Shown in pieces: positions 37,047 to 45,004 of a DNA stretch of 64,000 nt. The DNA comes from Photobacterium gaetbulicola Gung47 (GTDB lineage: Bacteria; Pseudomonadota; Gammaproteobacteria; Enterobacterales; Vibrionaceae). Each line of letters opens with the position of its first letter. Position 1 is the first letter of the stretch. The position numbers were made by a program, and so were the translations under genes. The notes under the pieces are model-generated. The model made no database searches. It saw only the letters and a list, made by a program, of their open reading frames with translations, and was not told the origin of the DNA. The stretch lies in contig CP005974.1 of the NCBI GenBank assembly GCA_000940995.1, forward strand, positions 2,046,001-2,110,000, in the 5' to 3' direction.

Positions 37047-37420
37047 TAGTTGTATTCAGGTGCTGTTGCAAGTCTTTTTTAACAATTGCTTGAGGTTTTA
37101 TGAGCATAAAGGATTCAAAACTATACAAGTTAAGGGTTTAAGTTCATGAATATAAAGTACTTTGTTTGTTGTACTTCTTTTGAGTACTTGTTGGGTTTTT
37201 TTTGGTTTCAAGTGGTTTTGAACCGGGTAAGTCATAGAGAACTACTGTATAAACTAGATAACCACTGTGTATACAGTAATGTTTCATCATATACGCAGGC
37301 TATCTCACAGATACTTGCATTAGTCTTTTTTGTGAAACTGATTGAATGTATTCTTATTTAGACACTGATAATTAAAATTGTAGGCGTGGGGATTTAAATA
37401 TCTTAGGCGGTAGCATACCG

Positions 37421-38407
37421 TTAAACCTGATCTAATGGACTTTTGACGCCGCTGAAATGCGTGCCTACGACATGGGTGTAGATTTGAGTCGTTTTTATAT
37501 CGCTATGGCCAAGCAGTTCTTGGATATTCCGCAAGTCTGTACCAGCTTCAAGTAAACGGGTTGCGAAAGAATGCCTAAAAGTGTGGCAGTTTGCTTTTTT
37601 TAATATTTTGGCCTGCTTGACTGCAGTGGCTACTTGCTGTTGCACACTACGGTCAGTTAAATGGTGGCGCATCAATCTGTTTGAGCGCGGATCTTTGCTG
37701 ATATTTTTTGCTGGAAATAGATACTGCCAGCCAAGTGATTTAGCATGATTCGGATATTTACGTTGCAAGGCGTAGGGCATATACACCTCACCATAACCAT
37801 TCTTGGTATCCAGTTTGTACAGGGCTGTAACTGATTCTATTTGATGTTTAAGATCTGCAATAATGTGCGGCGACAGTAGGGTCTTTCTATCTTTGTTTCC
37901 TTTACCATTTCTGACAGTAATACTTAAGGTGTCAAAGTTAATGTCATTAATCCTGAGCCGAAGCGCTTCGTTCACACGAAGCCCGCTGCCATACATTAAC
38001 TGGGCCACAAGCCTGCATGGATATTGAAGCAGGCAGATTATCGACATGGCTTCTTCGTGGCTGAACACTTCTGGTAATTTTGTAGAACGTTTTGAGCGCT
38101 TGAAGTTTAACAAGCTAGTATCTTGATTAAGCATCTCCCTGCAGAGAAAGACAAGTGCGTTTAATGCTGTCCTTTGGGTGTTTGGTGAGACATTTTTAGT
38201 TGTCACCAAATGTTCGAGGAATTGTTGAATATCTCTTGCATTGATTTGATTACGATGTTGGTAACGCGAGAATAGGATAAAACGTTTGATCCAACTTATG
38301 TAGGCTTTCTCGGTTGAATAGGCTAGTCCCCTTGTACGAATGAAGGTGGTTACTTCTGCCAAAAAAGGACTTTTAATGCTTGATAGTGGCTGTGGGATAT
38401 CTTTCAT
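37421..38407 (-). CDS. intI: integron integrase IntI
   Basis: A 328-residue tyrosine recombinase of the IntI class. Catalytic residues are arginine in YGSGLRVNEALRLR, HTFRHSFATRLL, and tyrosine in IYTHVVG. The additional IntI patch is present: LGWQYLFPAKNISKDPRS with a following RHH, found only in integron integrases. It recombines attC cassettes into attI. The length and sequence resemble vibrio chromosomal IntIA proteins. It faces away from the cassette array, as usual. Upstream there is no clear LexA box, only a partial half-site. Confidence 0.96.
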   Translation of the reverse strand: MKDIPQPLSSIKSPFLAEVTTFIRTRGLAYSTEKAYISWIKRFILFSRYQHRNQINARDIQQFLEHLVTTKNVSPNTQRTALNALVFLCREMLNQDTSLLNFKRSKRSTKLPEVFSHEEAMSIICLLQYPCRLVAQLMYGSGLRVNEALRLRINDINFDTLSITVRNGKGNKDRKTLLSPHIIADLKHQIESVTALYKLDTKNGYGEVYMPYALQRKYPNHAKSLGWQYLFPAKNISKDPRSNRLMRHHLTDRSVQQQVATAVKQAKILKKANCHTFRHSFATRLLEAGTDLRNIQELLGHSDIKTTQIYTHVVGTHFSGVKSPLDQV

Positions 38408-38667
38408 ACAAATACTGTTTTCTAAATGTGTATATTACTTTATGAACGTTTTTCACCAGACACCAAGCTATGCAGAACAGATTTCGGTTATTTGTAGCGA
38501 AAATCACAACATATAGAAAAGCAGTTGTTTGTCAGTATGTTACTATTGATTGCTGAGGTGGGATATACGAATTGACTACGCACTATAAGCAAGAACAAAC
38601 CAAGAAAAATTTAACTGGTTGATTTTTGGTAGTAGGGATAGTCGAAGTGGTTTCGACAAATAAAATG
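38408..38667. other. attI region and integrase/cassette promoters
   Basis: The interval between intI and the first cassette ends in AAAATG^TTACACC; the cut point is between 38667 and 38668, since the first bases of cassette 1 (GTTACACC including the shared G) are the exact reverse complement of the R'' box GGTGTAAC at the end of that cassette. Ten bases before the cut is a hairpin, GTCGAA...TTCGAC (38641-38657). The promoter for cassette expression should lie here but I cannot place it. Confidence 0.75.
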
Positions 38668-38686
38668 TTACACCTAAAGGAGAAAT

Positions 38687-39229
38687 ATGACACTTCCTCA
38701 ATTTAAATATCATCCATTTCCATTAAATACTGGAGCAATAGAAATATCCGAGAATGAATGTGAGTGCTGTGGAAAGCAGACAGGATACATTTATACAGGG
38801 CCAGTTTACTCTGAAGAAGAACTTGATGATTGTATTTGTCCTTGGTGTATTGCCGATGGTTCTGCAAGCAAAAAATTTGATGCTGAATTTACTGATTCTG
38901 ATGGTATTGGTGATTATGGTTCATGGGATAGTGTGTCTGAGGATGTTGTTCTTGAGGTTTCTACGAGAACTCCTGGCTTTTGTGGCTGGCAACAAGAACG
39001 GTGGTGGACACATTGTCATGACGCGGGTGAATTTTTAGGTGCTGCCGGAACAAGCCAAGTATTGGAAATTGGTGGTGAGCTTATTGATGTTTTAAAAGCT
39101 GATACTCGATTAGACGGTGCTGAGTGGGACAATTTCTGTTCATCTTTATCAAAAGATGGTTCTCCTACAGCATATATATTTCGTTGTACCAAATGTGGAG
39201 CATATGGCGGGTACATCGACTGTGATTAA
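38687..39229 (+). CDS. CbrC-family protein in the first integron cassette
   Basis: A 180-residue protein with zinc-binding-like cysteines: ENECECCGKQTGY, the CICPWCIADGSAS motif and C-terminal RCTKCGAYGGYID. This is the CbrC (colicin E2 tolerance) family. A strong AAAGGAG site at 38675 lies just inside the cassette. The stop codon abuts the attC R'' box. Cassette 1 spans 38668-39329. Low GC relative to chromosomal neighbours fits its mobile nature. Confidence 0.85.
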   Translation: MTLPQFKYHPFPLNTGAIEISENECECCGKQTGYIYTGPVYSEEELDDCICPWCIADGSASKKFDAEFTDSDGIGDYGSWDSVSEDVVLEVSTRTPGFCGWQQERWWTHCHDAGEFLGAAGTSQVLEIGGELIDVLKADTRLDGAEWDNFCSSLSKDGSPTAYIFRCTKCGAYGGYIDCD

Positions 39230-39335
39230 GGTGTAACAAGGCAATTAAGGTGATGCGTTACACTCGGCGGTTTTGGTATGGAGTTCGGTGCGCTTGGTGA
39301 GTTCATCGTGGCACACCTTATTGCTGGCGTTATGT
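39230..39335 (+). repeat. attC site of cassette 1
   Basis: R'' GGTGTAAC at 39230-39237; L'' AAGGCAATTAAGG pairs with L' CCTTATTGCTGG except for one unpaired base, as expected for attC. The recombination cut is GGCG^TTATG at 39329/39330. The central GGTATGGAGTTCGGTGCGCT is shared with the attC at 40221-40320. Confidence 0.88.
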
Positions 39336-39772
39336 AACAGGTTGATTTTCAGTATTTTTTAGTCTTTCGTAATGCCAAGCTACTTATTCATTCTTGGGTT
39401 TCTGGTTCTGCATCTTAGTTTTGCTTCGTCGCAATGATTCAAGGTCAACGAAAGTTCATCCCACTGGGTAAGTTCATTTCGTCTTGCTTGTCTGCGTCAA
39501 AAGCTAAGTCATTCGCTGAAATTCACTATCCTGAAATCGTTGTAACTCCCCTACTTCGAATTTGGCTTTCGCACTCAAATCCATCAAAAGAACCTTGAGT
39601 GAAAAGGCGTTTTTAGTAGTCTGGTGGGAACAATAAAGTCCGAACATGTGATTACATAACAAGCAATTCAAGCAGACCCTCAACGCGTGGCATTTTCAGT
39701 TTGCAGTAGTTTCAGTGGTTAAGGCGCTATGCAGAAACTATCGTTGTGCGTTTCGGGCTACTTAATTGGGCG
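39330..39772 (+). other. integron cassette 2, no clear gene
   Basis: Delimited by matching GTTATGTAA at its start and TTACATAAC in its own attC. The 443-base cassette holds no frame above 60 codons. A 21-codon frame from about 39371 reads MPSYLFILGFLVLHLSFASS, hydrophobic and similar to short peptides often seen beside vibrio attC sites; no ribosome site is evident. The cassette may carry a promoter or RNA instead of a protein. Confidence 0.7.
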
Positions 39773-39779
39773 TTAGCTC
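39652..39779 (+). repeat. attC site of cassette 2 (VCR-like)
   Basis: TTACATAACAAGC opens the site, followed by CAAGCAGACCCTCAACGCGT, a typical vibrio repeat core, and it ends TTAATTGGGCG^TTAGCTC with the cut at 39772/39773. At about 120 bases it is the VCR size class and a different family from the other two attC sites. Confidence 0.9.
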
Positions 39780-39803
39780 ATTCCTAAATATATAGAAGCA
39801 TAT

Positions 39804-40227
39804 ATGAAATATTTTGTTATAGAGCCTGAAGTCGCAGGCGGTCTTGGTGAAAAAACTGAAGGGGATTTTTCTGTTCATCCGCCATCGGTAACTAAGTTGC
39901 ACTACGAGTTTCAAGGGTGGCTTGGTGATGATATCTTGGAATCTTTTCCATGTTTTTCGGTATCTTACAACTTGTCGCAATCTCTTAAAGACATCTTTAA
40001 CAGGTTTTGATTTGGAAGCGGCCAAAATTACCACATCTGAATTATTTAATGAGCTTTATCCGAATAAAACGCTTCCCGAGTTTGTGTGGTTAAAAGTAAA
40101 TGGTAAACCAGCTCAAGATGATTTTGGTATCACAGAAAGCTCTTTGCTTGTAGTTTCAGATGTTGCTTTATCATATTTGAAGCAATTTTCTTTTGAGAAT
40201 GCCGAAGAGTTTGAGTTCGTGAGCTAA
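39804..40227 (+). pseudogene. frameshifted Imm11-like immunity protein gene in cassette 3
   Basis: Two overlapping frames read as one protein. The first runs from MKYFVIEPEVAGGLGEK to SQSLKDI (39804-40010). The second, in the next frame, continues TSLTGFDLEAAKITTSELF to the end at 40227, and VWLKVNGKP is typical of the family. The frames join near position 39992, where one extra base is present in the run CTTAAAGACATCTTTAAC. The joined protein of about 140 residues resembles the Imm11/DUF1629 immunity family. A sequencing error or programmed shift cannot be excluded. Confidence 0.65.
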
Positions 40228-40320
40228 CAAGAACATCAAGTTGACGCTTTTTACTGCGCATTTTTGGTATGGAGTTCGGTGCGCTTGGTGGGTTTAGTGG
40301 GGCGCAACTTATGTTAGGCG
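40221..40320 (+). repeat. attC site of cassette 3
   Basis: R'' GAGCTAAC at 40221 is the exact reverse complement of GTTAGCTC at the start of cassette 3, so cassette 3 is 39773-40313. The right end ATG^TTAGGCG carries the cut at 40313/40314. The stop codon of the frameshifted gene lies within R''. The final nine bases touch the insertion sequence. Confidence 0.88.
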
Positions 40321-41630
40321 CTGGAGGATCCCCACAAAATTCACGCATGATAATTGCTCCTTGCCATCATAATTAACTCTTGTTGTGCCCAGCGTAATGT
40401 TGAATTTGTAATGTGATATTCCAGCCGTCGAAAGACTTCTTTTCCTAGTCTGACGAAGGATAAAACTCGTCTCTTTTTTATCGTATTAGCCTGGAAGTGG
40501 CGGTGCCAACCGGCATGTTCGGCAGCAATGCCGAACCACCAATAGATCATGAAGGTGAGAAGGCCGATTAGCAACAGGACATCGAGCCGCTTTGGGTCAT
40601 TGGTTCGGCTTTGTCGCAGGCCAAAGCCATATTGAGGGCTTTTCAGGTCACGGAAAGTCTCTTCAATCTGCATACGCTTTTCATAGATGCGGACGATACA
40701 GCGGGAAGAGAAGATGTCGGTTGGGATGTTGGTGGCGAGCAGCCAAGGTTCTTTTGCTGATTTTCTATGAACGGCTTGTGCTGTAAAGTGCTCTCGACCT
40801 CTGGGTCTGTCTTTGCGTTTTCTTGGCGTTTCTTTTTTGAAGAGATGCAGGTGGCAGAGTAATGGTTTTCGTTTTGCCAGTTGGGTCAATCCAATGTACT
40901 TGGGTTTATTATTTGCCTTTTTAAACAGTTGCTTAATGTGATGCCATTGTTTGTTATAAAAGGTATTTACATCACCGCGAACGCGTCCTAGGTAGCACCA
41001 ACCCATAGCCTCTACTTGCCGAAACCAGGTGTTCCTGAAACCGGCATCTGTGACAATAATGGGTATGACATGCGAGGGTAAAACAGCTTTGAAGTTATCA
41101 AGAAATATTTGGTGACTACGGGGCGAGTTGTATTGTTTAAAGGTAAAGGATTGCTCGAAAAGGGTAACGGAACGTCCCTCTACGGCAACGGATGCCCTGA
41201 GTACCATGAGGCGTTTGTACTCCCGGATATCGGCCCAGTCGACGAGGACAATCGGCTGTGGGTTAACTGAGCATATTTGGTGACAGTGCCAGCGATAAAT
41301 ATCAAGTCTGTCGCGGTGTAAATGACCGTTTCCCAATAAACGGTCAACCCGTTTTATACAGTGCTTGGTTTTTGCTTTAGAAGGTAGTGATCTGCCAAGT
41401 AATGTTAGGGTCAGCGCATCGTTATTTAGCAGTGCTTTCACCGAATCCATCAGTGAATTGAGTCGCTTTTTGTGAATGCTAGGGCATTGTTCTCTAAGGG
41501 AATCGTGTAGTATCTGAATATCACGCATCTTGTTTTCTTCTTTTTGTTTTTGTGGTGAATTCATTAGATCAGAAGGCAAGGTGCGTGTCTACTTATTGAG
41601 CAATAAGGAATTTTTGTGGGGATTCCTGAG
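40321..41630 (-). mobile_element. IS10-like insertion sequence (IS4 family), 1310 bp
   Basis: The left end CTGGAGGATCCCCACAAAA and right end (reverse complement) CTCAGGAATCCCCACAAAAA are imperfect inverted repeats and match the IS10 end type (CTGAGAGATCCCC). It carries one transposase. The nine bases on the left flank, TGTTAGGCG, include the attC recombination point; the nine on the right, GGTATGGCG, match at only six positions, so no true target duplication is preserved. Confidence 0.88.
40341..41528 (-). CDS. IS10-like transposase
   Basis: A 395-residue DDE transposase. Catalytic aspartates in LVDWADIREYKRLMVL and IVTDAGF, and the IS4-type YREK motif in YEKRMQIEETFRDLKSP. The start MRDIQILHDSL matches IS10 (MCELDILHDSL); upstream in-frame starts reach 41579 (TTG). 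The gene appears intact, so the element may be active. Confidence 0.92.
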   Translation of the reverse strand: MRDIQILHDSLREQCPSIHKKRLNSLMDSVKALLNNDALTLTLLGRSLPSKAKTKHCIKRVDRLLGNGHLHRDRLDIYRWHCHQICSVNPQPIVLVDWADIREYKRLMVLRASVAVEGRSVTLFEQSFTFKQYNSPRSHQIFLDNFKAVLPSHVIPIIVTDAGFRNTWFRQVEAMGWCYLGRVRGDVNTFYNKQWHHIKQLFKKANNKPKYIGLTQLAKRKPLLCHLHLFKKETPRKRKDRPRGREHFTAQAVHRKSAKEPWLLATNIPTDIFSSRCIVRIYEKRMQIEETFRDLKSPQYGFGLRQSRTNDPKRLDVLLLIGLLTFMIYWWFGIAAEHAGWHRHFQANTIKKRRVLSFVRLGKEVFRRLEYHITNSTLRWAQQELIMMARSNYHA

Positions 41631-41695
41631 GGTATGGCGTTAAGTGCGCTTTACTGGACCGGTGGGCTCACCTGTTGCAGATACAAGGGAAAATA

Positions 41696-41941
41696 ATGGA
41701 TGAGTTTATTTCTGGGATATTAAGGCAGCTTCTTTCGTTTGTGAGATTTATGTTGGAGCAATGGTAAATTGAAGCATCCTGTTTTCAAACAGGGCGAGTA
41801 ATCATAGCTGTAGTGACTTTTGGGCATTACCCTCGTTCACCTATTAGCGAAGACACTAGGTTTAAAATCAGCTTTTTGGGGCTTGTTATCATTATTTTTA
41901 TTTTGCTGGCTATAGTATTTTACAACACAAGTGCATCTTAA
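41696..41941 (+). pseudogene. small membrane protein gene with an in-frame stop
   Basis: ATG at 41696 opens MDEFISGILRQLLSFVRFML, stops at TAA 41765, and the same frame stays open for 58 more codons to 41941, ending in a membrane segment (LGLVIIIFILLAIVFY). The continuity of frame on both sides suggests one 81-codon gene broken by a nonsense change, but two unrelated frames are possible. It lies in what looks like a cassette remnant: an attC-like GGCG^TTAAG cut point at 41639/41640 precedes it. Confidence 0.35.
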
Positions 41942-42013
41942 TCATTGGTATCCTGAAAGATGGCTTCAGGAAATCGGTTTTATTAATAAGATTGGAAAAA
42001 TTTGGAGAAATGA

Positions 42014-42448
42014 GTGGTAATAATTCGAGAAATGGACATCTCAGATTATCGAGGTGTCCTCAATCTGTGGACACAATCAGAAGGCATGACTCTCCGTGAC
42101 GCTGATTCAGAGGAAAATATAACAGCGTACTTAAAACGTAATCAGGGACTGAGCTTTGTTGCTAGCGATAATGATAAAATTGTCGGGGCTGTTCTTGTCG
42201 GGACCGATGGTCGAAGAGGCTATTTACAGCACCTTACTGTTTCACCAAGTCATCAATCACAAGGCATAGGACGCCAATTAGTTGAGAGTGTTGTGTCTGC
42301 TTTGAGTCGTATCGGAATATCGAAAACCCATCTGTTTGTTCATAGTTGTAATGTAAATGCACAACAATTTTATCTGAATATGGGGTGGTTTCCCCGAGAT
42401 GAAGTGCGAATGTTTTCGTTCAATTCATCTAAAAATCTAGATGTCTAG
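42014..42448 (+). CDS. GNAT-family acetyltransferase
   Basis: A 144-residue N-acetyltransferase starting at GTG after a GGAG site. The acetyl-CoA loop reads HLTVSPSHQSQGIGRQLVES, with the conserved NVNAQQFYLNMGW region. Substrate unknown. First of four small accessory genes in the same direction downstream of the IS; no attC site separates them. Confidence 0.85.
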   Translation: MVIIREMDISDYRGVLNLWTQSEGMTLRDADSEENITAYLKRNQGLSFVASDNDKIVGAVLVGTDGRRGYLQHLTVSPSHQSQGIGRQLVESVVSALSRIGISKTHLFVHSCNVNAQQFYLNMGWFPRDEVRMFSFNSSKNLDV

Positions 42449-42503
42449 TTCGTTCTATGAAAAAGCAATAAAACAATGTGTACTATCAATTAAGGGAATA
42501 GTA

Positions 42504-42980
42504 ATGAGTAAATATGAAGATGCAATAAAACTGATGGAAGAGCGTTGCGGTAATGGTAAAGAGGTAATTATGGCGCTCGCGACTATCTCACTAACTGGTA
42601 ATGCTGTTGGCAGTCCAACGCCTGCTGTGCGAATGGTGTGCGCTTATTATGAAGACGGGGTGTTTTATGTGTCTACAGATGCGACAACAGATAAGATGAG
42701 GCAAATTGAGAAGAACAATGAGGTCTCTATAGGAGGGTTAGATTGGTATTCTTTTCAAGGTAAGGCAGAGAATTTAGGCTGGGTCAAAGACGAACACAAC
42801 GCAGAAATAAGATCAAAGTTTAAGACGGTGTTTGATTGGTTCACTGAGCATGGTGATGAAGAAAACCCCAATTCAATTGTATTGCGCATCACACCGACAA
42901 GGGGGACAATTATTGACAACGAGAGAACGTATGGTGAATTGAAGTACGAGATTGATTTCGTAAATAGAGTTGTGCACTAA
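42504..42980 (+). CDS. pyridoxamine 5'-phosphate oxidase-fold protein
   Basis: A 158-residue protein with the split-barrel FMN-binding fold: MALATISLTGNAVGSPTPAV, VRMVCAYYEDGVFYVST and TDKMRQIEKNNEVSIGG. Such proteins bind FMN or heme and are poorly characterised. The start at 42504 follows AAGGGAA; an upstream start at 42441 is unlikely as it overlaps the GNAT gene. Confidence 0.8.
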   Translation: MSKYEDAIKLMEERCGNGKEVIMALATISLTGNAVGSPTPAVRMVCAYYEDGVFYVSTDATTDKMRQIEKNNEVSIGGLDWYSFQGKAENLGWVKDEHNAEIRSKFKTVFDWFTEHGDEENPNSIVLRITPTRGTIIDNERTYGELKYEIDFVNRVVH

Positions 42981-43221
42981 ATTGTTTGAGCATGTCAATT
43001 ACAGCCAAGCAGTTAACGCATGCTATTTGAAGTTGGATTATGTGTTGCAATAACGCTGGTTTGATTTTGGACTGAGTGTGCGTTATCTGCTGTTTTACTA
43101 TTACTCTGTTGACTGATTTATAGAAAGATAAATTGTCGTATAAAAAAGCAACCTGTTGGTAAAGTAACAAAGTAATTCGTATCAAGTCATCTATCAGGAC
43201 TGTTTATTCGAGGAGCAGTAA

Positions 43222-43689
43222 ATGGAGTTATTGAATGCAGAAAAAGAGCATTATCAACAGATCGGACGTTTAGTTAACTCAGCCGAAGAGCTTTACACTA
43301 TATGTCCAAGTGGTTCGTACCCTTGGGATGAGGAGCAGCTTTCAGAAATAGCAGAGACCAGGCTCAATTTAACCATATGTAGTGTAGAAGGTTGTGTGGC
43401 AGCCTTTGGCAACATTTACAATGTCGTACCGGGTGAAAGTGCGTTTATTGGCAATATTATTGTTGGTGATAACTACAAAGGACAAGGTATAGGTAAAAAG
43501 CTCATCCAATATTTGTCAGAATTGTGTGAGGAGTCATACGACGCTATACCTCATATATCTGTTTTCGGCTTCAATACCCATGCTCTTTTGCTCTATACCA
43601 GATTGGGGTTTGTGCCCTATGCAATTGAAGAGAGGACATCTCTCAACGGTGAAACCGTAGCTTTGATTCACATGCATTTGGACTCCTGA
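43222..43689 (+). CDS. GNAT-family acetyltransferase
   Basis: A 155-residue acetyltransferase. Acetyl-CoA binding loop in GNIIVGDNYKGQGIGKKLIQ, with FGFNTHALLLYTRLGF for the C-terminal half. It starts after GAGGAG. The 240 bases upstream hold no gene; they contain loose ataacgc/gcgttat words that do not form a convincing attC. Confidence 0.87.
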   Translation: MELLNAEKEHYQQIGRLVNSAEELYTICPSGSYPWDEEQLSEIAETRLNLTICSVEGCVAAFGNIYNVVPGESAFIGNIIVGDNYKGQGIGKKLIQYLSELCEESYDAIPHISVFGFNTHALLLYTRLGFVPYAIEERTSLNGETVALIHMHLDS

Positions 43690-43779
43690 ACTGGACAAGC
43701 AAATAAAGGTGACGATTTACACACGTCAGCTGCATCGTGAAGGGATCAGAGGACAGTGTCAAAAATGAGAACGTAATAA

Positions 43780-44589
43780 ATGACCGAACAAGGGAATAAA
43801 GGCGATGCGTTGCACTCGATGGTACATCGGCTAGAGGATAAGGTCTATCGGCCAAGCGGATTCTGGTCTTATTCTGTTCACCAGCTACTTATTCATTTAA
43901 AAAAAGAGAAGTTCGACTCGGCTCCCAGGGCATTGGGGTTTGATACTGAAGGCAATGAGATCCTGTCCTATGTTACGGGTGATGTGTATAACTATCCTTT
44001 GGTCGGTGCTATTGCCACCACGGAAGCGCTTTGCACCGCCGCAGAACTGTTACGTGATTATCACGATGCGACAGCATCATTTGTACAAAGTGATCAATTC
44101 GGAACTTTGAGATGGCTGTTACCGAACCGTGAGCCCCGTGAAGTTGTCTGCCATGGTGATTATGCACCTTATAATGTGGCACTGAATGGTAGTAAGGTGG
44201 TGGGGGTCTTTGATTTCGACACTGCACACCCCGCTCCAAGAGTTTGGGATGTTGCATACGCTGTATACTGCTGGGCACCTTTCAAAACACATTCCGGAGA
44301 TTCGTTGGGTGACTTAACGGAGCAAACAATGCGCGCAAGATTATTTTGCGATGCTTATGGTTTATCACATGAAGATCGAGTTTGTTTGGTTGAGACCATG
44401 ATATCTAGGATACAAACATTGGTTGATTTCATGCACGAGCAAGCGGCTGCAGGTCATGAAGGGTTTATTGCCAATCTCAAGGATGGTCATGATGTGACGT
44501 ACATTGCGGATATTAAGTACTTGAGGTGTCATAAAAAACCAATAACGGATTATTTAATCTTGTCCGCAGACCATTCCACACACAGGTAA
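43780..44589 (+). CDS. aminoglycoside phosphotransferase-fold protein
   Basis: A 269-residue kinase-like protein. The catalytic loop is VCHGDYAPYNVALNG and the metal-binding aspartate is in VGVFDFDTAHPAPRVWDVAY, as in APH/choline kinase enzymes. N-terminal residues lack a strong glycine-rich nucleotide loop. Substrate cannot be predicted; resistance should not be assumed. Confidence 0.82.
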   Translation: MTEQGNKGDALHSMVHRLEDKVYRPSGFWSYSVHQLLIHLKKEKFDSAPRALGFDTEGNEILSYVTGDVYNYPLVGAIATTEALCTAAELLRDYHDATASFVQSDQFGTLRWLLPNREPREVVCHGDYAPYNVALNGSKVVGVFDFDTAHPAPRVWDVAYAVYCWAPFKTHSGDSLGDLTEQTMRARLFCDAYGLSHEDRVCLVETMISRIQTLVDFMHEQAAAGHEGFIANLKDGHDVTYIADIKYLRCHKKPITDYLILSADHSTHR

Positions 44590-44711
44590 ACCGCCAGATT
44601 AAGGGCGTTAATACCGATCTTAACGGCGAGTTAGTGGGTGGAATATACTCGCTAAGTTATAAGATACCTATGTACCATACACAGCAAACCAATTGAAATA
44701 AGTAGTGTTGT

Positions 44712-44892
44712 ATGTCTCTTCCTCCTTGCCCTCAATGTGGATCTGAAGGTGAAAGGTAGTTCTCTGGTACTTAAAATCGGAACAAAAGCCGTTATCCGAC
44801 GAATAGTCGAAGGAAAAGAACATCAACTGGACTGCAAAGTCGATGGTGCCGGTGAGATGATAGTGACCGCGAAGTTTGTGAAGAAAGCTTAA
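44712..44892 (+). pseudogene. phnA/yjdM remnant with internal deletion
   Basis: The start MSLPPCPQCGSE matches the N-terminus of the PhnA/YjdM zinc-ribbon protein. It is followed within four codons, and in a different frame, by KGSSLVLKIGTKAVIRRIVE and the family C-terminus DCKVDGAGEMIVTAKFVKKA. A full gene has about 110 codons, so roughly half, including most of the zinc ribbon and central linker, is deleted. The remaining 181 bases cannot make a whole protein. Confidence 0.82.
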
Positions 44893-45004
44893 ATACCGTT
44901 CACAATTGAATTTCTCTAATTCGTAGATGACTTTAGCAATGTACTAAATAATGACTTCAAAGCGCCAAGGATGGCTTTTATTGCATATAAACTTTGGAGT
45001 CTTT

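Noticed and set aside
37264..37277. Palindrome ACTGTGTATACAGT as a LexA site
   Set aside because: Half-sites are separated by four bases instead of eight.
37146..37361. 71-codon frame between sulA and intI
   Set aside because: No ribosome site or recognisable homology, and the region is AT-rich.
38410..38440. LexA box at the intI promoter
   Set aside because: Only one half-site (ACAG) is good; the other half departs from consensus, so I do not call it.
39980..40010. Programmed ribosomal frameshift in the Imm11-like gene
   Set aside because: No known slippery motif of the required direction; mutation or sequencing error is simpler.
43000..43100. attC site between the pyridoxamine-oxidase-fold gene and the second GNAT
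   Set aside because: Words resembling ATAACGC and GCGTTAT occur but they do not pair into an attC and no cassette boundary can be defined.
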